Shown here: one piece after another, positions 1-7,301 of the stretch
Numbering within the stretch: the first letter of the stretch is position 1
Layout of the letters: each line of letters starts with the position of its first letter
Assembly: GCA_017556125.1 (NCBI GenBank)
Contig: JAFZCW010000013.1
Location: 1 to 15,439 of the forward strand
DNA length: 15,439 nucleotides
Source: Clostridia bacterium
GTDB taxonomy: Bacteria > Bacillota_A > Clostridia > Christensenellales > CAG-138
Direction: 5' to 3'
Notes under the pieces: generated by a model
Database searches by the model: none
Told to the model about the DNA's origin: nothing
The model's input: only the letters and a program-made list of their open reading frames with translations
Made by a program: the position numbers and the translations under genes

Positions 1-1995
1 AACTTTCAGATAATAATTCCCGTCTTCTGCGCGTTCGATCTTTACGCGGTCTTCCATGCCGTTGTAGGCGGCCACCACCTTGTATCCTTTATCCGGTTCC
101 ACCATGAGGAGCACCAGATCATCCTCGTGGGCCACTTCAAATCCGGTCTCCTCCGTATCGCCGTACTTCCTGTCAAGCGGGTATCCGTTCTTCTTGCACG
201 CGGTAAGCGTTCCGCCGGCAACGGGCTGCTCGGTCATGACGATGTAGCTGACGCTCTTGGCAAAGCATCCATCTTTGTCATCTCCCGAAATGATCTTGTC
301 GTAGTTGTCCGCCTTGATGGCCCATGCGGTCAGATCAAGGTCTTCCGCCTGGGTAGCGTCGGTGAGGCAGACGCCGTAGTCTCCGGACAGCGTACCGATC
401 ACGAGTACCTGCGCCTCACCTTCTCCGTGGTAGAGTAAGCCTGCACGCTTGACATCATCGGAAGATTCCGCAGTCGAAACGGCATCCCCGGATACGGCAA
501 CAAATGCGCTGCCGCCGTAGTTGACAATTTCGATTCCGTTGCCCTTCGAGGACTCCAGATTCCCGTCGACGAACGCGAAGCTGACGGCATCCTTTCCGGT
601 CAGATTCAGGTAGACCCCTTCCATCGTGCTGGTAATGTTGCCCGCCACGTCCGTCCAGGTCTTTCCGCCTCTCGTTTCGCTCGTTTGGCCTCCATTGATG
701 ACACGGACGCCGATTTCCCCGGCTTTTATCTCGCCGGTATTCACGGTTGCAATTCCGTCGTCCTTCACATAAACGTTGATGCCGCACACACCAGACTCGA
801 CAGAATCCAGGGCTCCGGTCACAACGCCTCCTTTGGATGCAACAAAGCAGTTGGCATACATATCCTCTATACTTCCGTTCTGCGGAATGACGCCATTATC
901 CTTCGCAGTTACCTTCCCGGCCTCGAAGCCCGCCGTCGCGCCGCCAACAGCCTCGACATGAACGCCGGCCCATGCATCCACGTCGCCCGTATACAGCGCC
1001 ACTACCGTCGAAGCATCTCCCGAATTTCCCGCTCCCTCCGGCACGGAGTACCATGCGGTGCCGTCTTCGGCATCCGGATGGATGGAGACCTGCGAAATAT
1101 CATCCGGGATCGAAGCAGCCGCCGGAACGGTTATGCCCGCAACCGATTCAAGGGTTTCGTGCTCGACTGACGGTACGGTGCTTCCATCACCTTTCGCCTT
1201 GATCCATACGCCGAATGCTTGATACGTGCTGGAATACACATCGCCGACAATTCCGCCGGCCTGGGCATTGTTCTTAGCTTGAATCTCCAGTCCCGTATTC
1301 CCTGCGCGGATATTTGTTGTATCTGTGCCGCCGATAACAGCGACGCTCCCGAAATCATCCGCGTTGACAACCACGCCGTCTTCTCTCGCATTCACCAGTT
1401 TCTGGGGATTCACCTTCACAACCGAACCGGTCCTTGAGGAAACCGTTATTCCGTCTTTGTCCCCGAAGACTGCTTCGGCCGTGACATTCACGTCTGCTCC
1501 CAGTTCGGCTGTAATATCTATTCCGTCGCTGTTTTCCTTCGCGGTCACAGTCTTTGCGCCGACAGTAACTTTGCCGCCGTTTTGGGCTGAGATCGATACG
1601 GCATCATCGGTTCCCGAAGTAACGTCTGTTTTCACCTGAACCACTACTTCCGAACCCGGGCCTTGCGCAACTGCCTTAAGACCCTGATGGTCTGCAACCA
1701 CCAAGCCATCGGTGCTGACAACCGCTTTGCGTCCGTCCTGTGCCCCCACATAAAGGCCGTCAACGCCATAGAGGTCCGGCAGCGGCGACGGATTCTGGTC
1801 CCCGCTCGCCCGGTCGGCTACAATAGCATAAGCGTAATTTCCGTCCACGTTGGCCGAACCGGGTGCTGCATCATCGCCGGCATCCGTTCCGTCGTCCGCA
1901 AGTGCCGCGGCGGGAATCATGACCGCAAGGCTGAACACCATGCAGATCGAAAGCAACAGAGATAAGGACCTGTTCAATAGTATTTTCTTTTTCAT
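1..1995 (-). CDS. Large secreted repetitive surface protein, C-terminus beyond the window
   Basis: An uninterrupted reading frame of 665 codons runs from an ATG at 1995 to base 1 with no stop, so the C-terminus is missing. The start has an SD GAGGAGG (2004-2010) 8 nt upstream. Residues 1-33 form a classic signal peptide: a basic start (MKKK), a hydrophobic core and an ALA cleavage motif before DD. Residues of about 50-590 are acidic and rich in Gly, Val, Asp and Ala. They repeat a loose pattern of short beta-strand-like stretches (GVxVxxxxG, VxVxGD) separated by glycines, which suggests a beta-helix or beta-solenoid. Residues of about 593-665 resemble the divergent InlB B-repeat family, with a GGTLTA strand, PDKGYKV and DGNYYLKV. 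Such proteins are usually exported and cell-wall or S-layer associated, with anchors at the missing end. Partner and function are unknown. The reading frame and export signal are clear; the fold is inferred. Confidence 0.88.
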   Translation of the reverse strand, partial: MKKKILLNRSLSLLLSICMVFSLAVMIPAAALADDGTDAGDDAAPGSANVDGNYAYAIVADRASGDQNPSPLPDLYGVDGLYVGAQDGRKAVVSTDGLVVADHQGLKAVAQGPGSEVVVQVKTDVTSGTDDAVSISAQNGGKVTVGAKTVTAKENSDGIDITAELGADVNVTAEAVFGDKDGITVSSRTGSVVKVNPQKLVNAREDGVVVNADDFGSVAVIGGTDTTNIRAGNTGLEIQAKNNAQAGGIVGDVYSSTYQAFGVWIKAKGDGSTVPSVEHETLESVAGITVPAAASIPDDISQVSIHPDAEDGTAWYSVPEGAGNSGDASTVVALYTGDVDAWAGVHVEAVGGATAGFEAGKVTAKDNGVIPQNGSIEDMYANCFVASKGGVVTGALDSVESGVCGINVYVKDDGIATVNTGEIKAGEIGVRVINGGQTSETRGGKTWTDVAGNITSTMEGVYLNLTGKDAVSFAFVDGNLESSKGNGIEIVNYGGSAFVAVSGDAVSTAESSDDVKRAGLLYHGEGEAQVLVIGTLSGDYGVCLTDATQAEDLDLTAWAIKADNYDKIISGDDKDGCFAKSVSYIVMTEQPVAGGTLTACKKNGYPLDRKYGDTEETGFEVAHEDDLVLLMVEPDKGYKVVAAYNGMEDRVKIERAEDGNYYLKV

Positions 1996-2173
1996 GGGAA
2001 TACCCTCCTCGCCGGATCGTTCCGAATGCTGTATCGTGATCCAAGGTTCCGTGTGCCGATTCGAAAAAATCATTCCCAAGGTCAGCCCTGGAAAAGAAAA
2101 ACTCCCGTGCATGTTTTCAAAAACCCAGATGTACAGAAGATCGGCAGCGTAGAATATAATATATTATTTATTC

Positions 2174-2202
2174 AGTATATCAGCAAAAAATCCAGGGTTC
2201 AA
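2174..2202 (-). promoter_or_regulatory. Promoter of the secreted repetitive protein gene
   Basis: On the minus strand, TTGAAC (2197-2202) and TATACT (2174-2179) are separated by 17 bp, a good sigma-A match. It implies an untranslated leader of roughly 170 nt before the ATG at 1995. A perfect 12-bp palindrome (ATAATATATTAT, 2156-2167) sits at the expected transcription start. Confidence 0.6.
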
Positions 2203-2338
2203 GTCCGGATGAATACAATCGGTTTCATATTGACTCTTCCGTTTTCAAAACCATTGTCGGCGCTTCCTTTCCTTCGCCTGCATTTGAAATGAATGGCAGG
2301 TTTCGCATTTCTTATGCCGATTCTTTGCGTTCAATCGA

Positions 2339-2367
2339 TTGTATGGCTGTTTCACATGTGCTACAAT
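2339..2367 (+). promoter_or_regulatory. Promoter of glgP and the TupA-like gene
   Basis: TTGTAT (2339-2344) and TACAAT (2362-2367) are separated by 17 bp, a good sigma-A match. This gives a leader of about 58 nt before the glgP ATG. The spacer contains the 8-bp palindrome CACATGTG (2353-2360), which could be incidental. No catabolite-response (cre) site was recognised. Confidence 0.6.
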
Positions 2368-2431
2368 CTATACAATGCGCGGTTTATGGCCTGTCGCAGA
2401 ATGGACACTTGTAACAATTCGGAGGTAGTGG

Positions 2432-4810
2432 ATGCATATTGAAAAGATTATGGAAAAGATGGAGCTTGTGCTTCTCCGCGAAGAACAGGTCAGTTTGAAA
2501 GAAGCAACGGCACAGCAGATCCATAATGCACTGGGCAAAGTGGTCATGGACGCGATTGCGGAAGACTGGTATGAGAGCCGTCACGCGCAGGAGCGGGTAA
2601 GGGGAGCATATTATTTCAGCGCGGAATATCTGATCGGACGGATGGTTTACAACAACCTGTTTTCACTGGGCATTCTGGACGATGTGAAAAATGCGTTCGA
2701 GAAAAAGGGCCTGGACATCAACATGTTCGAGGAGATCGAGGATGCCGCCCTCGGCAACGGAGGTCTTGGCAGACTGGCCGCGTGCTATCTGGATTCCGCC
2801 GCGACGATGGACCTTCCCCTGACAGGATACGGATTAAGATATAAATACGGGTTGTTCAAACAGAGTTTTGACGACGGATTTCAGGTCGAGAACGCGGATG
2901 ACTGGCAGAAGGGAGGAGATCCCTGGAGCCGCAGGCGCGCGACGCATGAGGTGCTGGTGCAGTTTTCCGACCAGACCGTCCGCGCGGTTCCCTATGATAT
3001 GCCGATCATCGGATACAAGACGTCAAATGTCGGGACATTGAGACTCTGGCAGAGCGAGCCGGTCAAGGAATTTGATTTCAGGCTGTTCAACGATCAGGAA
3101 TACGCGCTCGCGGTTCTGGAAAAGAACGCGGTCGAGGACATTACGCGCGTCCTGTATCCGAACGATACCACGCCTGCCGGCAAGAAGCTGCGGCTGAAGC
3201 AGCAGTATTTCCTTTCCAGCGCGTCCCTGCAGGACATCATGTTCCGGTATAAGCGCGAGAACAGGCCGATCGAGCAGTTCGCGGATTACGTGACGATCCA
3301 GCTGAACGATACCCATCCGACGGTCAGCATTCCGGAGCTGATCCGGCTTCTTGAAAAAGAGGGACTGTCTTTCGAGCAGGCGTTCACCGTGGCGCAGAAG
3401 ACCTTCAACTATACGAACCACACCATCATGGCCGAAGCGCTGGAGAAATGGGACGTGGATCTGTTCAAGGAAGTCCTGCCGGAGATCTTCAATATCATTT
3501 ACGAGATCAATACGCGGCTGTGCGGCGAAATGATGCAGCGCGGGTTTGACTGCAGCAGGCTGGCGATCACGCAGAACAAGGTGATCCATATGGCAAACCT
3601 TGCCGTATACGGCTCCAGCCATGTCAACGGCGTGGCGGAGATCCATACGGAAATCCTGAAGAATGACGTGCTGAAGGAATGGTATCAGGCGTTTCCGGAG
3701 CGATTCCAGAACAAGACGAACGGGATCACGCCGAGAAGATGGCTTGGCGTGTGCAACCCCGAACTCATGCGCTATATCCGGAAACGGGTCGGGACGGACG
3801 ATTTCCTCCTTCACGCGGACCTGCTGTCCGAACTCAGGAACCACGTTTCGGATGAGGACGTTCTGGCATTCAATGCCGTGAAGTATGAGAAGAAAAAGCA
3901 GCTTTCCGCCATCATTGAAAATCGGGAAGGCGTCGCGATCCCGCCGGAATTCATTTTCGACGTTCAGGTCAAGCGCATGCATGAATACAAGCGGCAGATG
4001 ATGAACGCGCTTGCCGTGCTGGATATCTATTACGGCATCAAAGACGGGAGAATCACGAAATTCCCCCCGACGGCGTTCATTTTCGGCGCGAAAGCCGCTC
4101 CCGGATATATCCGCGCGAAAGCGGTCATCAAGTTCATCAACGAGGTCGCGAAGAAGATCAACGCGGATCCGGACATGAAGGATCTCATGCGCGTCGTATT
4201 TGTGCAGAACTACAACTGCAGCTATGCCGAGCATATCATTCCCGCCGCCGACATTTCCGAACAGATTTCCCCCGCGGGCACGGAAGCGTCCGGAACCGGC
4301 AACATGAAGCTGATGCTGAACGGCGCGGTCACGCTGGGGACCTATGACGGCGCCAATATCGAGATCGTACGCGCCGCCGGAGAGGAAAACAACTACATCT
4401 TCGGGAACAATGTGAACACGCTGAATTCCATCCGCGGTTCCTACGACCCCAAGGTGCTCTATGAATATGAGCCCAGGATCCGCCGGGTTCTGGATTCGCT
4501 GATCGACGGGACCTTCTCCGACGACAACAGCGGAGCGTTTTCCGATCTGCACCGCGCGCTTCTGTTCGGCACGAGCTGGCAGAAACCGGACAGTTATTTC
4601 ATCGTTTACGAGCTTCTGGGCTATATCGACAAAAAACTGCAGGCGATCTACGACTATAAGGACAGGATCGCTTTCGGACGGAAATGCCTGATGAACATCG
4701 CGGCCGCGGGCATCTTCTCAAGCGACCGCGCCGTGCAGGAATACGCGGATGAGATCTGGCATATCAAGCCGGTCGACTTCAAGGCCGCGAAGACGCTTTT
4801 GAAAGAATGA
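2432..4810 (+). CDS. glgP: Glycogen/maltodextrin phosphorylase
   Basis: This cytoplasmic enzyme cleaves alpha-1,4-glucans with phosphate and releases glucose-1-phosphate. The 792-aa product is close to the usual length of bacterial family GT35 phosphorylases (about 790-830). Visible hallmarks are the N-terminal GNGGLGRLAACYLDS block, GYGLRYKYGLFKQ, the NHTIMAEALE segment, KTNGITPRRWL, and the pyridoxal-phosphate site EASGTGNMK, whose lysine (Lys626) carries the cofactor. The start is supported by an SD GGAGGT (2421-2426) 5 nt upstream and a promoter at 2339-2367. No other glycogen genes (glgA, B, C, D) are in the window. Its stop overlaps the next start (ATGA), so the downstream TupA-like gene is probably translationally coupled. 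Family assignment is very secure; preference for glycogen or maltodextrin cannot be read from the sequence. Confidence 0.97.
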   Translation: MHIEKIMEKMELVLLREEQVSLKEATAQQIHNALGKVVMDAIAEDWYESRHAQERVRGAYYFSAEYLIGRMVYNNLFSLGILDDVKNAFEKKGLDINMFEEIEDAALGNGGLGRLAACYLDSAATMDLPLTGYGLRYKYGLFKQSFDDGFQVENADDWQKGGDPWSRRRATHEVLVQFSDQTVRAVPYDMPIIGYKTSNVGTLRLWQSEPVKEFDFRLFNDQEYALAVLEKNAVEDITRVLYPNDTTPAGKKLRLKQQYFLSSASLQDIMFRYKRENRPIEQFADYVTIQLNDTHPTVSIPELIRLLEKEGLSFEQAFTVAQKTFNYTNHTIMAEALEKWDVDLFKEVLPEIFNIIYEINTRLCGEMMQRGFDCSRLAITQNKVIHMANLAVYGSSHVNGVAEIHTEILKNDVLKEWYQAFPERFQNKTNGITPRRWLGVCNPELMRYIRKRVGTDDFLLHADLLSELRNHVSDEDVLAFNAVKYEKKKQLSAIIENREGVAIPPEFIFDVQVKRMHEYKRQMMNALAVLDIYYGIKDGRITKFPPTAFIFGAKAAPGYIRAKAVIKFINEVAKKINADPDMKDLMRVVFVQNYNCSYAEHIIPAADISEQISPAGTEASGTGNMKLMLNGAVTLGTYDGANIEIVRAAGEENNYIFGNNVNTLNSIRGSYDPKVLYEYEPRIRRVLDSLIDGTFSDDNSGAFSDLHRALLFGTSWQKPDSYFIVYELLGYIDKKLQAIYDYKDRIAFGRKCLMNIAAAGIFSSDRAVQEYADEIWHIKPVDFKAAKTLLKE

Positions 4811-5736
4811 TCGACAAAATCAGGAAGGGCATCCGATATCTGACCGACGCGGACTACCGCTTCATGATCAATGCGGAAGCGGGCCGGTATGACAGCATGC
4901 CCGACGAGGAATATCTGAAGAGGCTGTATAAATCGCTGACCGGCAGGATCCTGGATCTGGAAAACCCGACAAGGATCAATGAGAAGGTCCAGTGGATGAA
5001 GCTGTACGACCGCCGTCCCGAGTACGTGATGATGTCGGACAAATATCTTGTCCGGCCCTATATCGCGGATCGGATCGGCGCCCGCTATCTGATTCCGTCC
5101 CTCGGCGTCTGGGAAAGCCCGGACGATATCGATTTCGATTCGCTGCCAGACCGGTTCGTCCTGAAATGCAATCATAATTCCGGGAAAGGCATGTGCATCT
5201 GCAAGGACAAGAGCAGACTCAACCGGGAGAAAGTGATATCGGGGCTCAGAGAAGGCCTGGCGGAAAACTATTTCATCAAGGGACGGGAATGGTGCTACCG
5301 GGACATCCCGAGGAAGATCGTCGGGGAACAGTATATCGAGAATGACGACGGCACCGACATTTCGGATTACAAGGTCATCTGCGGGGACGGGGAACCACGG
5401 TATGTGGAGGTGCACAGGGCGCGGTTTACGGCCCATACCCTGGACTGCTACGATCTGAACGGTAAACGCCTCGACGTTTCGCATTATTACAATACGAGCG
5501 GGATCCTTCTTCCCGATCATCTTCCGTTCTGGGAGGAGATGCTCGAACTGTCGAGGGTTCTCGCGAAGGGACTTCCCTTCGTGCGGGTGGACTGGTACTA
5601 CGCGAACGGACAGCTGTACTTCGGGGAACTGACGTTCTATCTGGGATCGGGATTTGACGAGTTTGTGCCGGATTCGTTCAATGAACTGGCCGGGAGCTGG
5701 ATCACGCTTCCCAAAAAGAAGGAGCAGGCGCTCTGA
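4807..5736 (+). CDS. TupA-like ATP-grasp protein
   Basis: The 309-aa product matches the TupA-like ATP-grasp family, found in surface-polysaccharide and teichuronopeptide loci, whose members are thought to join an amino acid or similar group to a glycan by ATP-dependent ligation. Family signatures include NPTRINEKVQWMKLYDR (about 53-69), SDKYLVRPYI, FVLKCNHNSG (117-126), the EQYIE and DISDYK blocks (174-189), RVDWYY (260-265) and FGELTF (272-277). Lys120, Glu174, Asp187, Lys189, Asp262 and Glu274 are plausible nucleotide or metal contacts by analogy with ATP-grasp enzymes. There is no signal peptide or membrane segment, so it is probably cytoplasmic. The ATG overlaps the glgP stop by 4 nt and has only a weak SD (GAAAG), which favours translational coupling. 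The substrate is unknown, and pairing with glgP rather than a polysaccharide cluster is unusual. Confidence 0.88.
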   Translation: MIDKIRKGIRYLTDADYRFMINAEAGRYDSMPDEEYLKRLYKSLTGRILDLENPTRINEKVQWMKLYDRRPEYVMMSDKYLVRPYIADRIGARYLIPSLGVWESPDDIDFDSLPDRFVLKCNHNSGKGMCICKDKSRLNREKVISGLREGLAENYFIKGREWCYRDIPRKIVGEQYIENDDGTDISDYKVICGDGEPRYVEVHRARFTAHTLDCYDLNGKRLDVSHYYNTSGILLPDHLPFWEEMLELSRVLAKGLPFVRVDWYYANGQLYFGELTFYLGSGFDEFVPDSFNELAGSWITLPKKKEQAL

Positions 5737-5757
5737 CCGCTCTGAGAGAAACAAGAA

Positions 5758-5798
5758 GGGGAATCCGTCCGCTGTGCAGCGGACGAATCCCCCTTTTT
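5758..5798. terminator. Bidirectional intrinsic terminator between convergent genes
   Basis: A long GC-rich hairpin has arms GGGGAATCCGTCCGCTG and CAGCGGACGAATCCCC, with a TG loop and a small internal mismatch. A run of five T follows on the plus strand and ends the glgP transcript. On the other strand the stem is followed by TTCTTGTTTCTCT, so it can also end the YfcE operon arriving from the right. Confidence 0.88.
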
Positions 5799-5816
5799 CT
5801 GTCTGATGAATGCCGG

Positions 5817-6398
5817 TCAGACGCGGTACCGGAGTTTTTCCCGGCCGTCAAGATTCTTCCAGACGAACACACCGTCCACAAGGGTCATATATCCGTGCCA
5901 GGTCCCGTCTTTCGGCATTGAAACCGAACCCGGGTTCATATAGACATAGGAGGCGTGGCCTTCTTCGGCGGGGTATTCCGCGCATTCGGGGATGTGCGTG
6001 TGTCCGTGGAGCAGGATATCGCCGTCCTGAAGCGGAGGGAGATTCTTCCGGTTGAACACATGACCGTGCGTGATGAACACGGTCCGTCCGCCCAGTTCAA
6101 GCAGGGCGTAATCCGCCATAACGGGGAAATTCAGGACCATCTGGTCCACCTCGGCCTCGCAGTTGCCCCTGACGGCCAGGATCTTTCCGCAGCATCCGTT
6201 CAGAAGTCCGATCACGCTTTTCGGATCGTAATCCTCCGGAAGATCGTTTCTCGGACCGTGATAGAGCAGATCGCCGAGCAGGATCAGGCGGTCGGCCTGT
6301 TCCCGGGAAAAGGCGTCCAGCATTTTCCGGCAGTAATGCGCGGAACCGTGTACGTCGGATGCGATCATCCAAGTCATGTTTTGCCTGTCTGAATCCAT
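5817..6398 (-). CDS. yfcE: YfcE-type metallophosphoesterase (phosphodiesterase)
   Basis: The 193-aa cytoplasmic protein closely resembles Escherichia coli YfcE (about 184 aa), a metal-dependent phosphodiesterase of the MJ0936/YfcE family active on artificial phosphodiesters; its natural substrate is uncertain. The calcineurin-like motifs are complete: DVH (Asp15, His17), GDLLYHGPRN (Asp43), VRGNCEAEVDQ (Asn79), THGH (His111, His113) and HGHTH (His131-His135). NPGSVSMPK near the C-terminus is also typical. The start at 6398 has an AGGAAA site about 6 nt upstream. An internal ATG at codon 8 would fit the YfcE N-terminus better but has a weaker SD, so the exact start is open. It is the last gene of a three-gene operon, 24 nt after the kinase, and its transcript probably ends at the shared hairpin. 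It may act on phosphorylated products of its neighbours; that is inference. Confidence 0.93.
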   Translation of the reverse strand: MDSDRQNMTWMIASDVHGSAHYCRKMLDAFSREQADRLILLGDLLYHGPRNDLPEDYDPKSVIGLLNGCCGKILAVRGNCEAEVDQMVLNFPVMADYALLELGGRTVFITHGHVFNRKNLPPLQDGDILLHGHTHIPECAEYPAEEGHASYVYMNPGSVSMPKDGTWHGYMTLVDGVFVWKNLDGREKLRYRV

Positions 6399-6422
6399 GA
6401 TCCGTTTCCTGAAGCCGTGTCC

Positions 6423-7301
6423 TTAGAAATAGTTCTCGCCGAAATGATCGGTGCGGCAGAATTCCGCGCCGGCCTCGTTCCCGGCTTCCGCCGCCTCGCG
6501 GATGGAAGCCCCGCTCAGAAGAGAATGCACGATCGCGGCGGAAACACAGTCCCCTGCGCCCGCGCTGGAGATCTCGCGGTCCACTTTGATCCCGTCCACA
6601 TGTCCGAAATCATCTTCGGACGCGTATACGATGCCCTCCGATCCGAGCGTGATGAAGACCTTCCTGATCCCCTGTGCCAGGAACCATTCCGCCGCGCGGT
6701 ACACGCCGCGCACGGTATCGCATGAGCAGCCGGAGAGCTGGGACGCTTCGAAACGGTTGGCCTTGACGGAGTAGCACTTCTTCAGATTCTTTCCGATGCG
6801 TTTCGCCTTTGCGATGGATACGGGCTCATAAAACAGCGGGACCGTAACGTTCTCCGTCAGAAAGGCCAGCGACTCCACCGATATGTTCGAGTCGATGACG
6901 CAGAAATCGCTTTGATTGATGGCGGGGAGAACGGATCTGAAATGTCTGACCGGGATATTGTCGATGATCCCCATCTCATTGATTCCCGTCAGCAGGTTGA
7001 AATCGTCGTCATATACCCGGATATACGCCGCGCTTTCCGTGTCCTGACGCAGGACGTAGTCGAGGCCGATTCCGAGCGACCGGCATTCCTTTTCGATCAG
7101 TTCTCCGCGGAGATCGGATCCGATCGCCGTGATGAGCTGGACGTCCGTTCCGTAGTGTTTCAGGAATTTGGCGATATTGTGGGCGATGCCGCTTACGGTG
7201 ATGCGGACTTTGCCCGGATTGGAATTGCGGAGCCTGCAGATATCCTTCGGGATACCGCAGATCTCAAACGCGACGCCTCCGATTACGCTGACATTGTTCA
7301 T
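6423..7301 (-). CDS. PfkB-family sugar/nucleoside kinase, PsuK-like
   Basis: The 292-aa protein is a ribokinase-fold kinase that phosphorylates a sugar or nucleoside with ATP in the cytoplasm. The C-terminal PfkB signature SSAGAGDCVSAA places the catalytic base at Asp251, with the anion-hole GAG just before it. The N-terminal substrate motif is SGIAHNIA (38-45), whereas most members have GGxxxN. Several segments look most like pseudouridine kinases: YIRVYDDDFNLLTGINEMG (93-111), VIDSN (135-139) and the EPVSIAKAKRI block (159-169), followed by KANRFEASQLSG (180-191). I therefore favour a PsuK-like substrate class, but no pseudouridine-5'-phosphate glycosidase gene is present, so the substrate is unproven. 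The ATG overlaps the stop of the amidohydrolase gene (ATGA), with a GAGGAA site 6 nt upstream that lies inside the upstream gene. Confidence 0.85.
   Translation of the reverse strand: MNNVSVIGGVAFEICGIPKDICRLRNSNPGKVRITVSGIAHNIAKFLKHYGTDVQLITAIGSDLRGELIEKECRSLGIGLDYVLRQDTESAAYIRVYDDDFNLLTGINEMGIIDNIPVRHFRSVLPAINQSDFCVIDSNISVESLAFLTENVTVPLFYEPVSIAKAKRIGKNLKKCYSVKANRFEASQLSGCSCDTVRGVYRAAEWFLAQGIRKVFITLGSEGIVYASEDDFGHVDGIKVDREISSAGAGDCVSAAIVHSLLSGASIREAAEAGNEAGAEFCRTDHFGENYF

Larger units (their letters stand above)
1996..2431. other. Divergent intergenic region (436 bp)
   Basis: This region separates the minus-strand surface-protein gene from plus-strand glgP and is more AT-rich than its flanks. 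It holds one recognisable promoter per strand (2174-2202 minus, 2339-2367 plus), the two SD sites and a 12-bp AT palindrome at 2156-2167. I see no convincing open frame with a ribosome site, no RNA gene and no hairpin terminator here. Confidence 0.6.

Noticed and set aside
127..1965. Several plus-strand and minus-strand open frames of about 60-160 codons
   Set aside because: They overlap the continuous 665-codon secreted-protein frame and lack family motifs. The long frame has an SD, a signal peptide and a coherent repeat pattern.
2190..2212. A second T-loop-like sequence (GGTTCAAGTCC on the plus strand)
   Set aside because: Only two of five T-stem pairs form and no other tRNA arms are present. 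The bases are better explained as the -35 region of the minus-strand promoter.
3023..4552. A 509-codon open frame on the minus strand
   Set aside because: It is antisense to glgP, which has full family motifs. It has no supported start and no domain-like sequence.
4654..5754. A 366-codon open frame on the minus strand
   Set aside because: It is antisense to the TupA-like gene and the end of glgP, and its 5' end approaches the terminator hairpin. No family motif was seen.
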